A stretch of 44,617 bases of DNA from Flavobacterium sp. GTDB lineage: Bacteria > Bacteroidota > Bacteroidia > Flavobacteriales > Flavobacteriaceae. The notes under the pieces are model-generated. The model saw only the letters and a list, made by a program, of their open reading frames with translations. It was not told the origin of the DNA and searched no databases. Below, one piece after another: positions 8,635-17,430 of the stretch (the first letter of the stretch is position 1; each line of letters begins with the position of its first letter). A program made the position numbers and the translations under genes. Location of the stretch: positions 1 through 44,617 of the forward strand of contig JAGYJR010000018.1 in the NCBI GenBank assembly GCA_018401995.1, written 5' to 3'.

Positions 8635-10150
8635 ATGAACAAAAAAGTAATCCTGATGATTTTGGACGGTTGGGGAAAATCTCCCGACCCAAAAGTTTCT
8701 GCTATTGATCAAGCAAATACTCCTTTTATTGATAGTTTATATCAAAAATATCCGAATGCACAATTACGAACCGATGGTTTAAACGTGGGTTTACCAGAAG
8801 GTCAAATGGGCAATTCTGAAGTGGGTCACATGAATCTTGGTGCTGGAAGAATTGTGTATCAAGATTTAGCAAAAATCAATTTAGCAGTAGCACAAAACCA
8901 TGAAACTGGAAAAACCATTGGTTGATGCTTTCGATTATGCTATCAAAAACAATAAAAATGTTCACTTTTTAGGATTAGTTTCTGATGGTGGCGTGCATTC
9001 ACATACGTCGCATTTAAAAGGATTAATTGAAGTAGCCCAAGAAAAAGGCGTTCAAAACATGTTTGTACATGCTTTTACTGATGGTCGCGATGTAGATCCA
9101 AAATCTGGTTTGGGTTACATTGATGATTTAACCATTTTCCTTAAAAATACCAATGCGAAATTAGCTTCTGTAATTGGTCGCTATTACGCTATGGATCGTG
9201 ATAAACGTTGGGAAAGAGTAAAATTAGCTTATGATTTAGTAGTAAATGGATTGGGAACCAAAAGCGAGGATGCTTGCAAAAGTATTTTGAAAAGTTATGA
9301 AAATGATATAACTGATGAATTCATAAAACCAATATGTTTAGTTGATGAAAATAAAAAACCACTGGCAACCATTCAAGAAGATGATGTAGTTATTTTCTTC
9401 AACTTCAGAACCGATAGAGGCCGAGAATTAACAGAAGTACTTTCGCAACGTGATTTTCATGAATTCAATATGCATAAATTGAATTTATACTACGTAACGA
9501 TGACCAATTACGATGACACTTTTGAAAACATTCACGTCATTTACGACAAGGACAATATTACTGAAACACTAGGTGAAGTTTTAGAAAAAAACGGCAAAAA
9601 ACAAATCCGTATTGCTGAAACAGAGAAATATCCGCATGTAACCTTTTTCTTTTCTGGTGGAAGAGAAACCCCTTTTGAAGGCGAAACACGTATTTTAAGA
9701 AATTCACCAAAAGTGGCTACTTACGACCTAAAACCCGAAATGAGTGCCTTTGAATTAAAAGACGCTTTAGTTCCTGAATTACAAAAAGGAGAAGTTGATT
9801 TTGTATGTTTAAATTTTGCCAATGGGGACATGGTTGGACATACTGGAGTTATGGAAGCTGCAATTAAAGCTTGTGAAGCGGTTGATAGTTGTGTTAAAGA
9901 AGTAATAGAAACTGCTTTAGCAAATAATTACACCACAATACTAATAGCTGACCACGGAAATTGTGAAACCATGATAAACGAAGATGGCTCTCCTAATACT
10001 GCTCATACAACAAATCCTGTTCCCATTATACTTATTGACAAAGATCTTAAATCAATTAAAAGTGGCGTTTTAGGTGATATTGCTCCAACAATTCTAGATT
10101 TAATGGGGATTGAAAAACCAGATGAAATGACACAATATTCTCTAATATAA
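8635..10150 (+). pseudogene. gpmI: 2,3-bisphosphoglycerate-independent phosphoglycerate mutase, frameshifted
   Basis: The two adjoining reading frames together make a full-length iPGM, the Mn-dependent glycolytic enzyme that interconverts 3- and 2-phosphoglycerate. Frame 1 (8635 to about 8898) has the metal-binding DGWG and the phosphoserine loop [17 protein letters not shown]. Frame 2 (from about 8899) has SDGGVHSH, GRYYAMDRD, NFRTDRGRE, NFANGDMVGHTG and ADHGNCE. The frames join around 8896-8900, where AAC-C-ATG can be restored by two bases (AAC ACC ATG would give Asn-Thr-Met). Everything else is intact and conserved, so this is either a very recent lesion or a sequence error. A strong terminator follows. 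As read, the enzyme would be truncated and inactive. Confidence 0.9.
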
Positions 10151-10156
10151 CAACTT

Positions 10157-10184
10157 AACGCTTCTAAACAGAAGCGTTTTTTTT
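10157..10184 (+). terminator. gpmI terminator
   Basis: AACGCTTC, a six-base loop, GAAGCGTT and a run of T, starting 7 bp after the gpmI stop codon. Confidence 0.9.
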
Positions 10185-10202
10185 GCACAAATATTAATTA
10201 AA

Positions 10203-10243
10203 AGTTAAACTGTTTTAAATTAATAGTAATACTATTATATTTG
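10203..10243 (+). promoter_or_regulatory. Promoter with two palindromic operators (upstream copy)
   Basis: Contains AGTTAAACT (10203-10211, centre 10207) and the perfect 17-bp palindrome TAATAGTAATACTATTA (10221-10237, centre 10229), overlapping a -7 box TATATTTG (10236-10243). The whole arrangement, including the 22-bp spacing between palindrome centres, recurs at the tetR promoter, so it is probably a TetR binding region that controls the DUF2490 transcription unit. Confidence 0.7.
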
Positions 10244-10262
10244 CAAGTGTAATTTTTATAAA

Positions 10263-10962
10263 ATGCAAAATAAAGTTGTTATTAGTGTTACTTCTTTTTA
10301 TTCCAATTATAAAAACACAAGCTCAAAACACTAAATCTGATGACTTGGGAGCGTAGGTATATGTACTTCTTCAATGGTAAAATAAATGAAAATGGGGAGT
10401 TCAGGAGACGTTCAATATAGAAATTTCAATTTAGGTGGCGACTTAGAGCAATTATTATTAAGAGGTGGTGTATACTATAATCCAAAAACACTACTATTTT
10501 ACTAACACTTGGTGTTGCAAATATTACCACAGGAACTATTGGTGAGAGAAATAATGAAACATTTAATGAAAATAGAATATATCAAGAAGCATTACTTCCA
10601 CAAAAAATAGGAAGGTCCACTTCTTCACAGATTTAGGTATGAACAAAGATTTGTGGAAGATCAAGATTTTAGAACAAGATATCGTTATAATTTGTTATGA
10701 ATATTCCCTTAAACAATAAAACTATAGAATCAAGAAGCAACTCTATTTGGCGCTATACAATGAAATCTTTATTAATGGGGAAAGAAATATAGGAGCTGAT
10801 AGAACCATTACCATTATTTGATAGAAATAGACTTTATGGAGAATTGGTTATCAGTCACAAAGAAGACAAATTTGAGAGAATGCAGCTGGGGTTTATGAAT
10901 CAATCATTAGAAACCATTGGCAAAAACCAACTACCCAGTTAAGTTTACATCATAATTTTTAA
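10263..10962 (+). pseudogene. DUF2490 family exported protein, broken by multiple indels
   Basis: No frame stays open, but stitching frames gives a nearly continuous DUF2490-like protein: a signal peptide ending TQAQ, then SDDLGAWYMYFFNGK, VQYRNFNLGGDLEQLLLRGG, TLGVANITTG, EALLPQKIGR, EQRFVEDQDFRTRYRYN, NEIFIN, and a C-terminal LSLHHNF strand typical of an outer-membrane barrel. Lesions are mostly single-base losses in homopolymers, for example near 10391 (TT to T), 10404 (GGG to GG) and 10483 (A-run short by one), plus an extra A near 10355 that creates a stop. Residue identity between the lesions looks fully conserved. DUF2490 proteins are putative outer-membrane proteins of unknown role. 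Either a recent pseudogene or sequencing errors. Confidence 0.72.
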
Positions 10963-11013
10963 TAACCAAGCCGAACACTGGAGCACAAAGTGAGCCAAAT
11001 AAAATATTGAACT

Positions 11014-11672
11014 ATGAAAAAAACAAAATTAGTATTAGTATCATTATTAAATTATTGTGGTACTATCATGCAATCAAGAAGTAAAGAGAAGATGTAAAAA
11101 AAGAATGAACTAGATAGATTGTTTTAAAAACAAATGAAAATGTTCAGAAAGTAATTGACGAATTAGGTTTAGTGTATGTTGAAGAGCGCACAAGACATTA
11201 TAACTATGACTGAAGTGGAATGCTGCTCAACAAGTATGGTGTGATGCTTTGGTACAAATAAACAAATTACACATGGAAGGCAGTGATTACAAGCCTATGC
11301 TAGACAAGTTATTACAGATGCTTATAATTATGAGCAAGGAAAGTATTTTTTAAACCAACCTTAGCGTACGGTGACCAGACTTTCAGAAATGATAAAAAGG
11401 AGCGGTATCTTATTTTGTAGCAGGAGATCCAGATTACCCAAATGACAAAGGATTTGCCGAAAATTGGGTTAAAGCAAGATATGATAATGCTGGAAAAATA
11501 ATGAAGGAATACAAATTTACGGCTCAGTTGCAATAACAATGGGTAATGTTTGGGTTACCGATAAAGAAGGAAATGAAGTTATGGTCAGTAAAACTTGGGT
11601 GTTTAAAAAAGGAAAGATGGTAAACTTAGAATAATTGTTCACAAATCTTCATTACCATATAGCCCTAAATAA
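11014..11672 (+). pseudogene. NTF2-like small secreted lipoprotein, broken by multiple indels
   Basis: Assembling pieces from three frames gives a lipoprotein signal (VVLSC-type lipobox near 11065), then an NTF2-fold protein: WNAAQQVWCDALVQI, HMEGSDYKAYA, KPTLAYGDQTFRND, GAVSYFVAGDPDYPNDKGFA, SVAITMGNVWVTDKEGNEV, VHKSSLPY. The SYFVAG and SSLPY motifs are what I associate with a Bacteroidota family often labelled phosphoribosyl-AMP cyclohydrolase, a name I think is wrong. The longest intact stretch is about 11405-11510. The damage pattern matches the preceding DUF2490 gene. It lies about 50 bp downstream of that gene and shares its transcript, ending at the terminator at 11695. Confidence 0.65.
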
Positions 11673-11694
11673 TCACAATTAGATTACACATTTT

Positions 11695-11724
11695 AAAAAC
11701 TTCCTCAACAAAAAGGAAGTTTTT
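11695..11724 (+). terminator. Terminator after the NTF2-like gene
   Basis: AAAAACTTCC, a loop, then GGAAGTTTTT. It separates the broken upstream genes from the tetR promoter. Confidence 0.8.
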
Positions 11725-11741
11725 ATCTACAACTATTAATT

Positions 11742-11785
11742 AAAAGTTAAACTTTTTGATTTTAAAAGTATTACTATTATATTTG
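11742..11785 (+). promoter_or_regulatory. tetR promoter with two palindromic operators (downstream copy)
   Basis: AAAAGTTAAACTTTT (a perfect 15-bp palindrome centred at 11749) and TAAAAGTATTACTATTA (one mismatched pair, centred at 11771) lie 22 bp apart. The promoter is TTG (11756-11758), a 19-bp spacer and TATATTTG (11778-11785). Palindrome spacing and position relative to the -7 box equal those of the copy at 10203-10243. This suggests autoregulation by the TetR protein encoded immediately downstream. Confidence 0.75.
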
Positions 11786-11802
11786 CGTGTTAAAAAAATA
11801 AA

Positions 11803-12474
11803 ATGGAAAACTTATTACATAATTTCAACATAATAATTAACGAAAAACTATACGTTAAAAACCCTGAAACATCAGATTTAGGCAAAAAAATTATTGAACA
11901 AAGCATTCTATTGATTGACGAAATCGGATTTGATGCATTTACTTTCAAAAAATTAGGAGAAAAAATTAAATCCAATGAAAGTTCAATCTATCGTTATTTT
12001 GAAAACAAGCATAAGCTATTGTTATATTTATCGTCGTGGTACTGGTCTTGGATGGAGTATAAATTAGTTTTTGCAACCATAAACATGCAAAATCCTAAAC
12101 AAAAACTTGAGAAAGCGATAGTAATTGTTACCCAACCAATTGAGGACGATTTAGCAACACCACACATAAATGAAGCTGTATTAAGTAGAATTATAATTGC
12201 TGAATTTTCTAAAACCTTCTTAACCAAAGAAGTTGATGAAGAAAATAAAGAGGGATTTTTTATTGTTTATAAAAGAGTAGTAAATAGAATTATAGAACTC
12301 ATAGAGGAAGTAAATCCAGAATACTTATATGCAAAAAGCTTAGCTTCTTCTGTAGTTCAAGGCGCATTACACCAACACTTTTTGAGAGATCATTTTAAAA
12401 CTATTACAAATGCTGCCGACAGCAACTATATATCTGAATTTTATATTAACCTGATTCAAAAAACTTTAAGATAA
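11803..12474 (+). CDS. TetR/AcrR family transcriptional regulator
   Basis: The 223-residue protein has a TetR-type DNA-binding head at about residues 28-75: IIEQSILLIDEIGFDAFTFKKLG, then the recognition helix region SIYRYFENKHKLL. The C-terminal ligand-binding domain is helical with no recognised ligand motif. An extra stretch of about 25 residues precedes the usual start. Its stop codon overlaps the start of the ABC transporter gene by one base (TAATG), so the regulator is the first gene of the export operon. Its promoter carries paired palindromes shared with the promoter of the DUF2490 unit, pointing to autoregulation plus control of the upstream genes. The ligand is unknown. Confidence 0.9.
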   Translation: MENLLHNFNIIINEKLYVKNPETSDLGKKIIEQSILLIDEIGFDAFTFKKLGEKIKSNESSIYRYFENKHKLLLYLSSWYWSWMEYKLVFATINMQNPKQKLEKAIVIVTQPIEDDLATPHINEAVLSRIIIAEFSKTFLTKEVDEENKEGFFIVYKRVVNRIIELIEEVNPEYLYAKSLASSVVQGALHQHFLRDHFKTITNAADSNYISEFYINLIQKTLR

Positions 12475-14129
12475 TGACACCATTACAACGATTTAAAAAC
12501 CTTGTTGAAGTTGATAAAAAAGATATTTATCAAATATTAATGTATGCGATTCTTGGTGGTGTAATTAGCTTATCATTGCCATTAGGTATTCAATCTATTG
12601 TGAATTTTATTCAAGCTGGAAAAGTAAGTACTTCATGGATAGTTTTAGTAATCATGGTTGTAATTGGAGTAGCATTTGTTGGTATTCTTAAAATCATGCA
12701 ATATCGAATTACGGAAAATTTACAACAAAAAATCTTTGTCCGTTCTTCGTTTGAGTTCGCATACCGTTTCCCTAAAATAAAATTTAATTACTTATATAAT
12801 TATTCAGCTCCAGAATTAGCCAATAGATTCTTTGATACTTTAAGTGTTCAAAAAGGATTTTCAAAACTTCTTCTTGATATTTTTGGTGCCGTTTTACAAA
12901 TACTATTTGGTGTTATATTATTATCGCTATATCATCCATTCTTTATTTTCTTTGGATTTATAATACTTGCTATACTATATTTTATTTTTAAACTCAATTT
13001 CACAGCCGGACTTGAAACTAGTCTAAAAGAGTCAAAATACAAATACCGTGTTGCACATTGGATTCAAGAAATCGCAAGAAACCACTTAAGTTTTAAAAGT
13101 AAAAATGTCTTTGAATTTTCTTTGCAAAAAAATGACAAAATTGTTTCTAAGTATTTAGTTCAGCGAGAAAATCATTTCGCCATTCTTCGAAGACAATTTA
13201 TACAATTGACAGGATTTAAAGTATTAGTAACTGCAGGTTTACTAATTATTGGAGGTATTTTGGTACTAAACCAACAAATGAATATAGGTCAATTTGTAGC
13301 TGCTGAAATCATTATTCTTACCATAATTACAGCTGTTGAGAAATTATTTTCAGGTCTAGAATTATTCTATGATGTACTAACTTCTTTAGAAAAATTAGGA
13401 ACCGTTGTTGATATGGAAATTGAAACTGAAAAAGCAAATCCAAACTATCAATTAGAGGATGACCCTATAATTATAGAAACTAATAATGTTTGTTTCAAGT
13501 TTCCAGATAGTGAGTCTCCAGTACTACAAAATATCAATCTCAAAATTGAGCCAAATGATTGTGTATTAATTGAAGGAGAAAACGGGTCAGGTAAAACAAC
13601 TTTATTAAGAATTTTAAGTCGTTTAATTGAACCGTCCATTGGAAACGTTTTTATTAACAATGTAAATTATAAGAAATTTGCTATTGAAGATTACCAATCA
13701 AAAATTGGAATAATAACAATAAACGACACACTTTTTGAAGGTACAATTCTTGAAAACATAACTTGTAAAAATCCAAAAATCACAAATCAAAAATTAAAAG
13801 AGGTAACTGACAATTTAGATTTAACTAACTATATTAAGAGACTCCCGTCAGGTTTTGACACAAGAGTTTATGCTGAAGGAAAACAAATAAACTCTTCAAT
13901 AATTCAAAAAATCCTTTTAGCAAGATGTATTATTAACGAGCCTAAAATTCTATTCTTAGAGGAGCCTCTTTCAAAAGTTGACCCAAAACAATCAAACCAA
14001 ATTATCGATTACTTAACCGATAAAAAACACGATTGGACACTTGTAATCATATCACAAAACGATTATTGGGCTACAAAAGTAAACAAGAGATTCATTTTAG
14101 AAAAAGGAGAAATCATTTCAAAAAAATAA
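12474..14129 (+). CDS. ABC half-transporter (permease-ATPase fusion) with degenerate ATPase motifs
   Basis: The 551-residue protein has an N-terminal exporter-type membrane domain (hydrophobic segments between about 20 and 300) and a C-terminal ATPase domain (about 330-551). Walker A is intact (GENGSGKTT, 368-376). Several other motifs deviate: the Q-loop position reads ITINDTLF with no Gln, the LSGGQ signature is replaced by INSSI (472-476), the Walker B Asp is Glu (ILFLEEP, Glu496, followed by the catalytic-type Glu497), and the H-loop His is Gln528 (IISQND). The LLARC and D-loop SKVD are still recognisable. With HlyD and TolC downstream it should form a type I secretion-like exporter. There is no C39 peptidase domain. 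Substrate unknown. Confidence 0.87.
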   Translation: MTPLQRFKNLVEVDKKDIYQILMYAILGGVISLSLPLGIQSIVNFIQAGKVSTSWIVLVIMVVIGVAFVGILKIMQYRITENLQQKIFVRSSFEFAYRFPKIKFNYLYNYSAPELANRFFDTLSVQKGFSKLLLDIFGAVLQILFGVILLSLYHPFFIFFGFIILAILYFIFKLNFTAGLETSLKESKYKYRVAHWIQEIARNHLSFKSKNVFEFSLQKNDKIVSKYLVQRENHFAILRRQFIQLTGFKVLVTAGLLIIGGILVLNQQMNIGQFVAAEIIILTIITAVEKLFSGLELFYDVLTSLEKLGTVVDMEIETEKANPNYQLEDDPIIIETNNVCFKFPDSESPVLQNINLKIEPNDCVLIEGENGSGKTTLLRILSRLIEPSIGNVFINNVNYKKFAIEDYQSKIGIITINDTLFEGTILENITCKNPKITNQKLKEVTDNLDLTNYIKRLPSGFDTRVYAEGKQINSSIIQKILLARCIINEPKILFLEEPLSKVDPKQSNQIIDYLTDKKHDWTLVIISQNDYWATKVNKRFILEKGEIISKK

Positions 14130-14135
14130 GTAATT

Positions 14136-15482
14136 ATGCTTAACATAACCAAAAACAGAGTCGATCAATGGGTAGATTATAATAAATATAAATCAACTCA
14201 AATATTTGCAGAAAACAAACAGTATAAAGTCATTCAAAAATTTGTTTGGGCACTTGCAATCCTAATCTTGATTTTTTTGTTTCTTCCTTGGACACAAAAT
14301 ATTCCAGGTTCTGGATATGTGACTACTCTTAAGCCCAATCAAAGGCCGCAAACTATTCATACTACAATTGCTGGTAGAATAGAAAAATGGTTCGTAAATG
14401 AGGGTGATTTTGTAAAAAAAGGAGATACTATAATCTTTTTATCAGAAGTTAAAGATGATTATTTCGATCCAAATCTTGTTGAAAATACTGGCAACCAAGT
14501 GAAAGCCAAAGAAAACGCTGTAGATTCTTACGAGCAAAAGGTAAAAGCATTAGAAAGCCAACTTTTTGCCATAGAAAGTGAAAAGAGTTTGAAATTCAGA
14601 CAAGCGCAAAACAAATTAAAACAAGCATATTTAAAAGTCCAAAGTGATAGTATCGACTTACAAGCTGTTACCACTCAACTACGAATTGCTGAAACACAAT
14701 ACAATCGTTCTGTTAGTTTGAACAAAGAAGGTTTAAAACCAATGACCGATGTGGAAGAAAAACGCGTAAAATTGCAACAAATGCAAGCCAAAATCATTAC
14801 GCAAGAAAATAGCTTTTTAACAAGTAAAAATGAAGTGTTGAACGCCACGATGGAACTAAATAGAATCACTGCAGAATATGCCGAAAAAACAGCCAAAGCT
14901 AATAGTGATAAACAAACAGCATTAAGCACTCAGTACGATACAGAAGCACAAGTAAACAAATTAAAAAACCAATATGCTAATTACCAAATCAGAAACGGCA
15001 TGTACTATATTACAGCACCACAAGATGGCTACGTAAACCGTGCATTACAGTCTGGTTTAGGAGAAACCATCAAAGAAGGAACTCCAGTAGTGAGTATTAT
15101 GCCATCAAACTTCGAAATAGCTGTAGAAAGTTATGTGGATCCAGTAGACTTTCCATTAATTAACAAAGGAGAAAAAGTGCGTGTTTGGTTTGATGGTTGG
15201 CCTACAATTGTCTTCAGTGGTTGGCCTGGTGTTTCCTACGGGACTTTTGGCGGTGTAATTGTTGCCAAAGAAAACTTCATCAGTGAAAATGGTAAATACC
15301 GAATTTTAGTAGCTCCTGATCCAGAAGATAAAAAATGGCCAGAGCAATTAAGTATCGGGGCAGGAACACAATCCATCGCGTTGTTAGAAGATGTACCAAT
15401 TTGGTTCGAAATTTGGCGAACATTAAACGGTTTCCCTCCAAATTTCTACCAACCGCAGACTAGTGCAACAGCTAAAAAATAA
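14136..15482 (+). CDS. HlyD family periplasmic adaptor
   Basis: This 448-residue membrane fusion protein links the inner-membrane ABC transporter to the outer-membrane channel. It has one N-terminal membrane helix (about 36-54), a lipoyl-like half motif (IHTTIAGRIEKWFVNEGDFVKKGDTI, about 70-95), a long coiled-coil hairpin (about 120-270), the second lipoyl half (ITAPQDGYVNRALQSGLGETIKEGTPVVSIMP) and a beta-barrel domain. The C-terminal WPGVSYGTFGG region is typical of the Bacteroidota type. It starts 6 bp after the ABC gene, and TolC follows at 5 bp, so the three form one transcript. The hairpin length fits contact with a TolC partner. Confidence 0.9.
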   Translation: MLNITKNRVDQWVDYNKYKSTQIFAENKQYKVIQKFVWALAILILIFLFLPWTQNIPGSGYVTTLKPNQRPQTIHTTIAGRIEKWFVNEGDFVKKGDTIIFLSEVKDDYFDPNLVENTGNQVKAKENAVDSYEQKVKALESQLFAIESEKSLKFRQAQNKLKQAYLKVQSDSIDLQAVTTQLRIAETQYNRSVSLNKEGLKPMTDVEEKRVKLQQMQAKIITQENSFLTSKNEVLNATMELNRITAEYAEKTAKANSDKQTALSTQYDTEAQVNKLKNQYANYQIRNGMYYITAPQDGYVNRALQSGLGETIKEGTPVVSIMPSNFEIAVESYVDPVDFPLINKGEKVRVWFDGWPTIVFSGWPGVSYGTFGGVIVAKENFISENGKYRILVAPDPEDKKWPEQLSIGAGTQSIALLEDVPIWFEIWRTLNGFPPNFYQPQTSATAKK

Positions 15483-15487
15483 TAGGA

Positions 15488-16867
15488 ATGAAATACTTAT
15501 TATATCTAATAGCGTTAGTCCCTTTTATAATGGGAGCACAAAACAATCCAAACGAATTCACTTTCGAAGAATATTTGGGTTATGTGAAAAAATTTCATCC
15601 ATTGGTAAAACAAGCCAACTTGAAAATCACAGAAGCACAAGCCGAATTAATGAAGGCTCGTGGTGCATTTGATCCGAAATTAGAGGCTAATTATAACGAA
15701 AAACAATATGCAAATTCTAACTACTACTCAATTTTTGACGGTAGTTTTAAAATTCCAACTTGGTACGGAATCGAAATTAAAGCCGCTTTCGACAACAACG
15801 AAGGAATTTACATCAATCCAGAAAACACGTTGCCTAATCAAGGATTAACTTCCGTAGGAATTGCTGTGCCAATTGGTCAAGGACTTTGGATTAACGAAAG
15901 AATGGCTGGAATTAGAAAAGCCAAATTATTCCAAAAATTGAATGAAGCTGAAAGAAATTTAATGCTTACCGAAGTACTTTTTCAAGCTAGTAATCGTTAC
16001 ATCAATTGGAAAAGAAGTTATGATGAAGTTGCTTTATACAAAGAATTCCTCGAAAATGCACAAATTCGTTATGATGGTGTAATTAAATCAATTGAATTTG
16101 GTGATAAACCAGCCATTGACAGTGTAGAGGCTGGAATTACAATAAGAACAAGAGCATTAAATTTAGAAAATGCAGAATTGAAATTGCTTAAAGCCAAATT
16201 AGAATTATCCAATTTCTTGTGGACTGAAGATAATGTTCCATTAGAATTAGAAAACCAATTATTCCCGCAACAAAATCTGAAAGCAACCTTTTTGGAAACA
16301 TTAAACCTATTGAATTTAGAAAATATTTCACTTGAAAATCATCCAAAAATCAATGCATTGCTAACTAAAATCGACATGCTTAAAGTAGACCAAAAGCTAA
16401 AAGCAAATAGTTTATTACCTAAAATTGATTTGAGTTACAATTATCTTTCAGAACCGAGTGCTTTTGATAATTATCGATTTGAAGATTATAAAATTGGAGT
16501 GAACTTTTATTTTCCATTATTTCTAAGAAAAGAACGTGCTGAACTGAAATTAGCCAAACTAAAAATTCAAGATAGCGAATTAGGTTTAGATTTTGAAACC
16601 CAAAGTTTGAACAACAAAATCAACGCCCAACAGCAAGAAATCAATTCGTTTACAAAACAAATGGCAATAAACAATCAATTAGTTTCTAATTTCACTCAAA
16701 TGTTAGAAGCCGAAGACCGATTGTTTGAAATGGGTGAAAGTTCATTATTTATCATCAACACTCGAGAAAACAGTTTAGTAAGTGCCAAATTATCAGAAAT
16801 TGCTTTAGAAAATTCCTATCTAGCGTCAAGTTTAGAATTGTTCAGAGTATTGGCAAATCCAGAATAA
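15488..16867 (+). CDS. TolC family outer-membrane efflux protein
   Basis: This 459-residue protein has a signal peptide (MKYLLYLIALVPFIMGAQ) and the TolC pattern of long helices with amphipathic strands: FTFEEYLGYVKKFHPLVKQANLKI at the start and a LPKIDLSYNYLSEPSAFDNYRFEDYKIGVNFYFPLF strand pair in the second half. It forms the trimeric channel through the outer membrane and periplasm for the adjacent ABC/HlyD exporter. It is the last gene of the tetR-ABC-hlyD-tolC operon and ends at a terminator shared with the convergent RNA-binding protein gene. Confidence 0.9.
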   Translation: MKYLLYLIALVPFIMGAQNNPNEFTFEEYLGYVKKFHPLVKQANLKITEAQAELMKARGAFDPKLEANYNEKQYANSNYYSIFDGSFKIPTWYGIEIKAAFDNNEGIYINPENTLPNQGLTSVGIAVPIGQGLWINERMAGIRKAKLFQKLNEAERNLMLTEVLFQASNRYINWKRSYDEVALYKEFLENAQIRYDGVIKSIEFGDKPAIDSVEAGITIRTRALNLENAELKLLKAKLELSNFLWTEDNVPLELENQLFPQQNLKATFLETLNLLNLENISLENHPKINALLTKIDMLKVDQKLKANSLLPKIDLSYNYLSEPSAFDNYRFEDYKIGVNFYFPLFLRKERAELKLAKLKIQDSELGLDFETQSLNNKINAQQQEINSFTKQMAINNQLVSNFTQMLEAEDRLFEMGESSLFIINTRENSLVSAKLSEIALENSYLASSLELFRVLANPE

Positions 16868-16870
16868 AAA

Positions 16871-16894
16871 AAATCCCGAAAATTTCGGGATTTT
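16871..16894. terminator. Bidirectional terminator between tolC-like and RRM genes
   Basis: AAATCCCGAAA paired with TTTCGGGATTTT; A-run on one side and T-run on the other, between convergent genes. Confidence 0.85.
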
Positions 16895-16915
16895 GATTGT
16901 ATAACAGGTAAGCTA

Positions 16916-17242
16916 TTAGTAACGACTTCTGTTGTTATCTCTGTTGTAACCACCTCTGTTACCACCACCGTTACGATCGAAACTTCTTCTTTCGCCTTCT
17001 GGTTTTGGTTCAGATTTGTTAACTACAATAGTTCTTCCTTCTACTGTTCCACCGTTTAACTCATCAATTGCTTTTTGAGCTTCAGCATCGTTTGGCATCT
17101 CTACGAAACCAAAACCTTTGCTTCTTCCAGTAAATTTGTCAGTGATGATTTTTACTGAATCAACAGTACCATAATCTTCAAAAAAACCTTTTAAATCTGC
17201 TTCCTCAATACTGAATGGAAGACTTCCTACAAAAATATTCAT
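16916..17242 (-). CDS. RRM-type RNA-binding protein
   Basis: A 108-residue cytoplasmic protein with a single RNA recognition motif (1-78): RNP2 is IFVGSL (3-8) and RNP1 is KGFGFVEM (42-49). The tail (about 80-108) is basic and rich in Gly, Arg and Asn (GGGNRGGYNRDNN), resembling the RGG-like tails of the cyanobacterial and Bacteroidota Rbp proteins associated with cold adaptation and RNA chaperoning. Upstream on the minus strand, TTG with a spacer of about 16 bp and TACCTTTA could be the promoter. RNA targets are unknown. Confidence 0.92.
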   Translation of the reverse strand: MNIFVGSLPFSIEEADLKGFFEDYGTVDSVKIITDKFTGRSKGFGFVEMPNDAEAQKAIDELNGGTVEGRTIVVNKSEPKPEGERRSFDRNGGGNRGGYNRDNNRSRY

Positions 17243-17430
17243 CTATGAAATAATTTAATTCGATGTAAAGGTAGACTATTTAATGTTTGCAAAAGGTTAA
17301 ATTTTGAAATATTTTCAAATAACACAAAATTTGATTAAAAAGTTTAAAATCAATACGCTATATTTTTGAAAATTTTTCATCAATCAAACAAATAATATCT
17401 ATTCGCTAAATTCTAACTTCTATTTTCTTT

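Noticed and set aside
11312..11539. A 75-codon minus-strand gene
   Set aside because: It is antisense to the reconstructed NTF2-like gene, whose conserved residues explain the sequence better.
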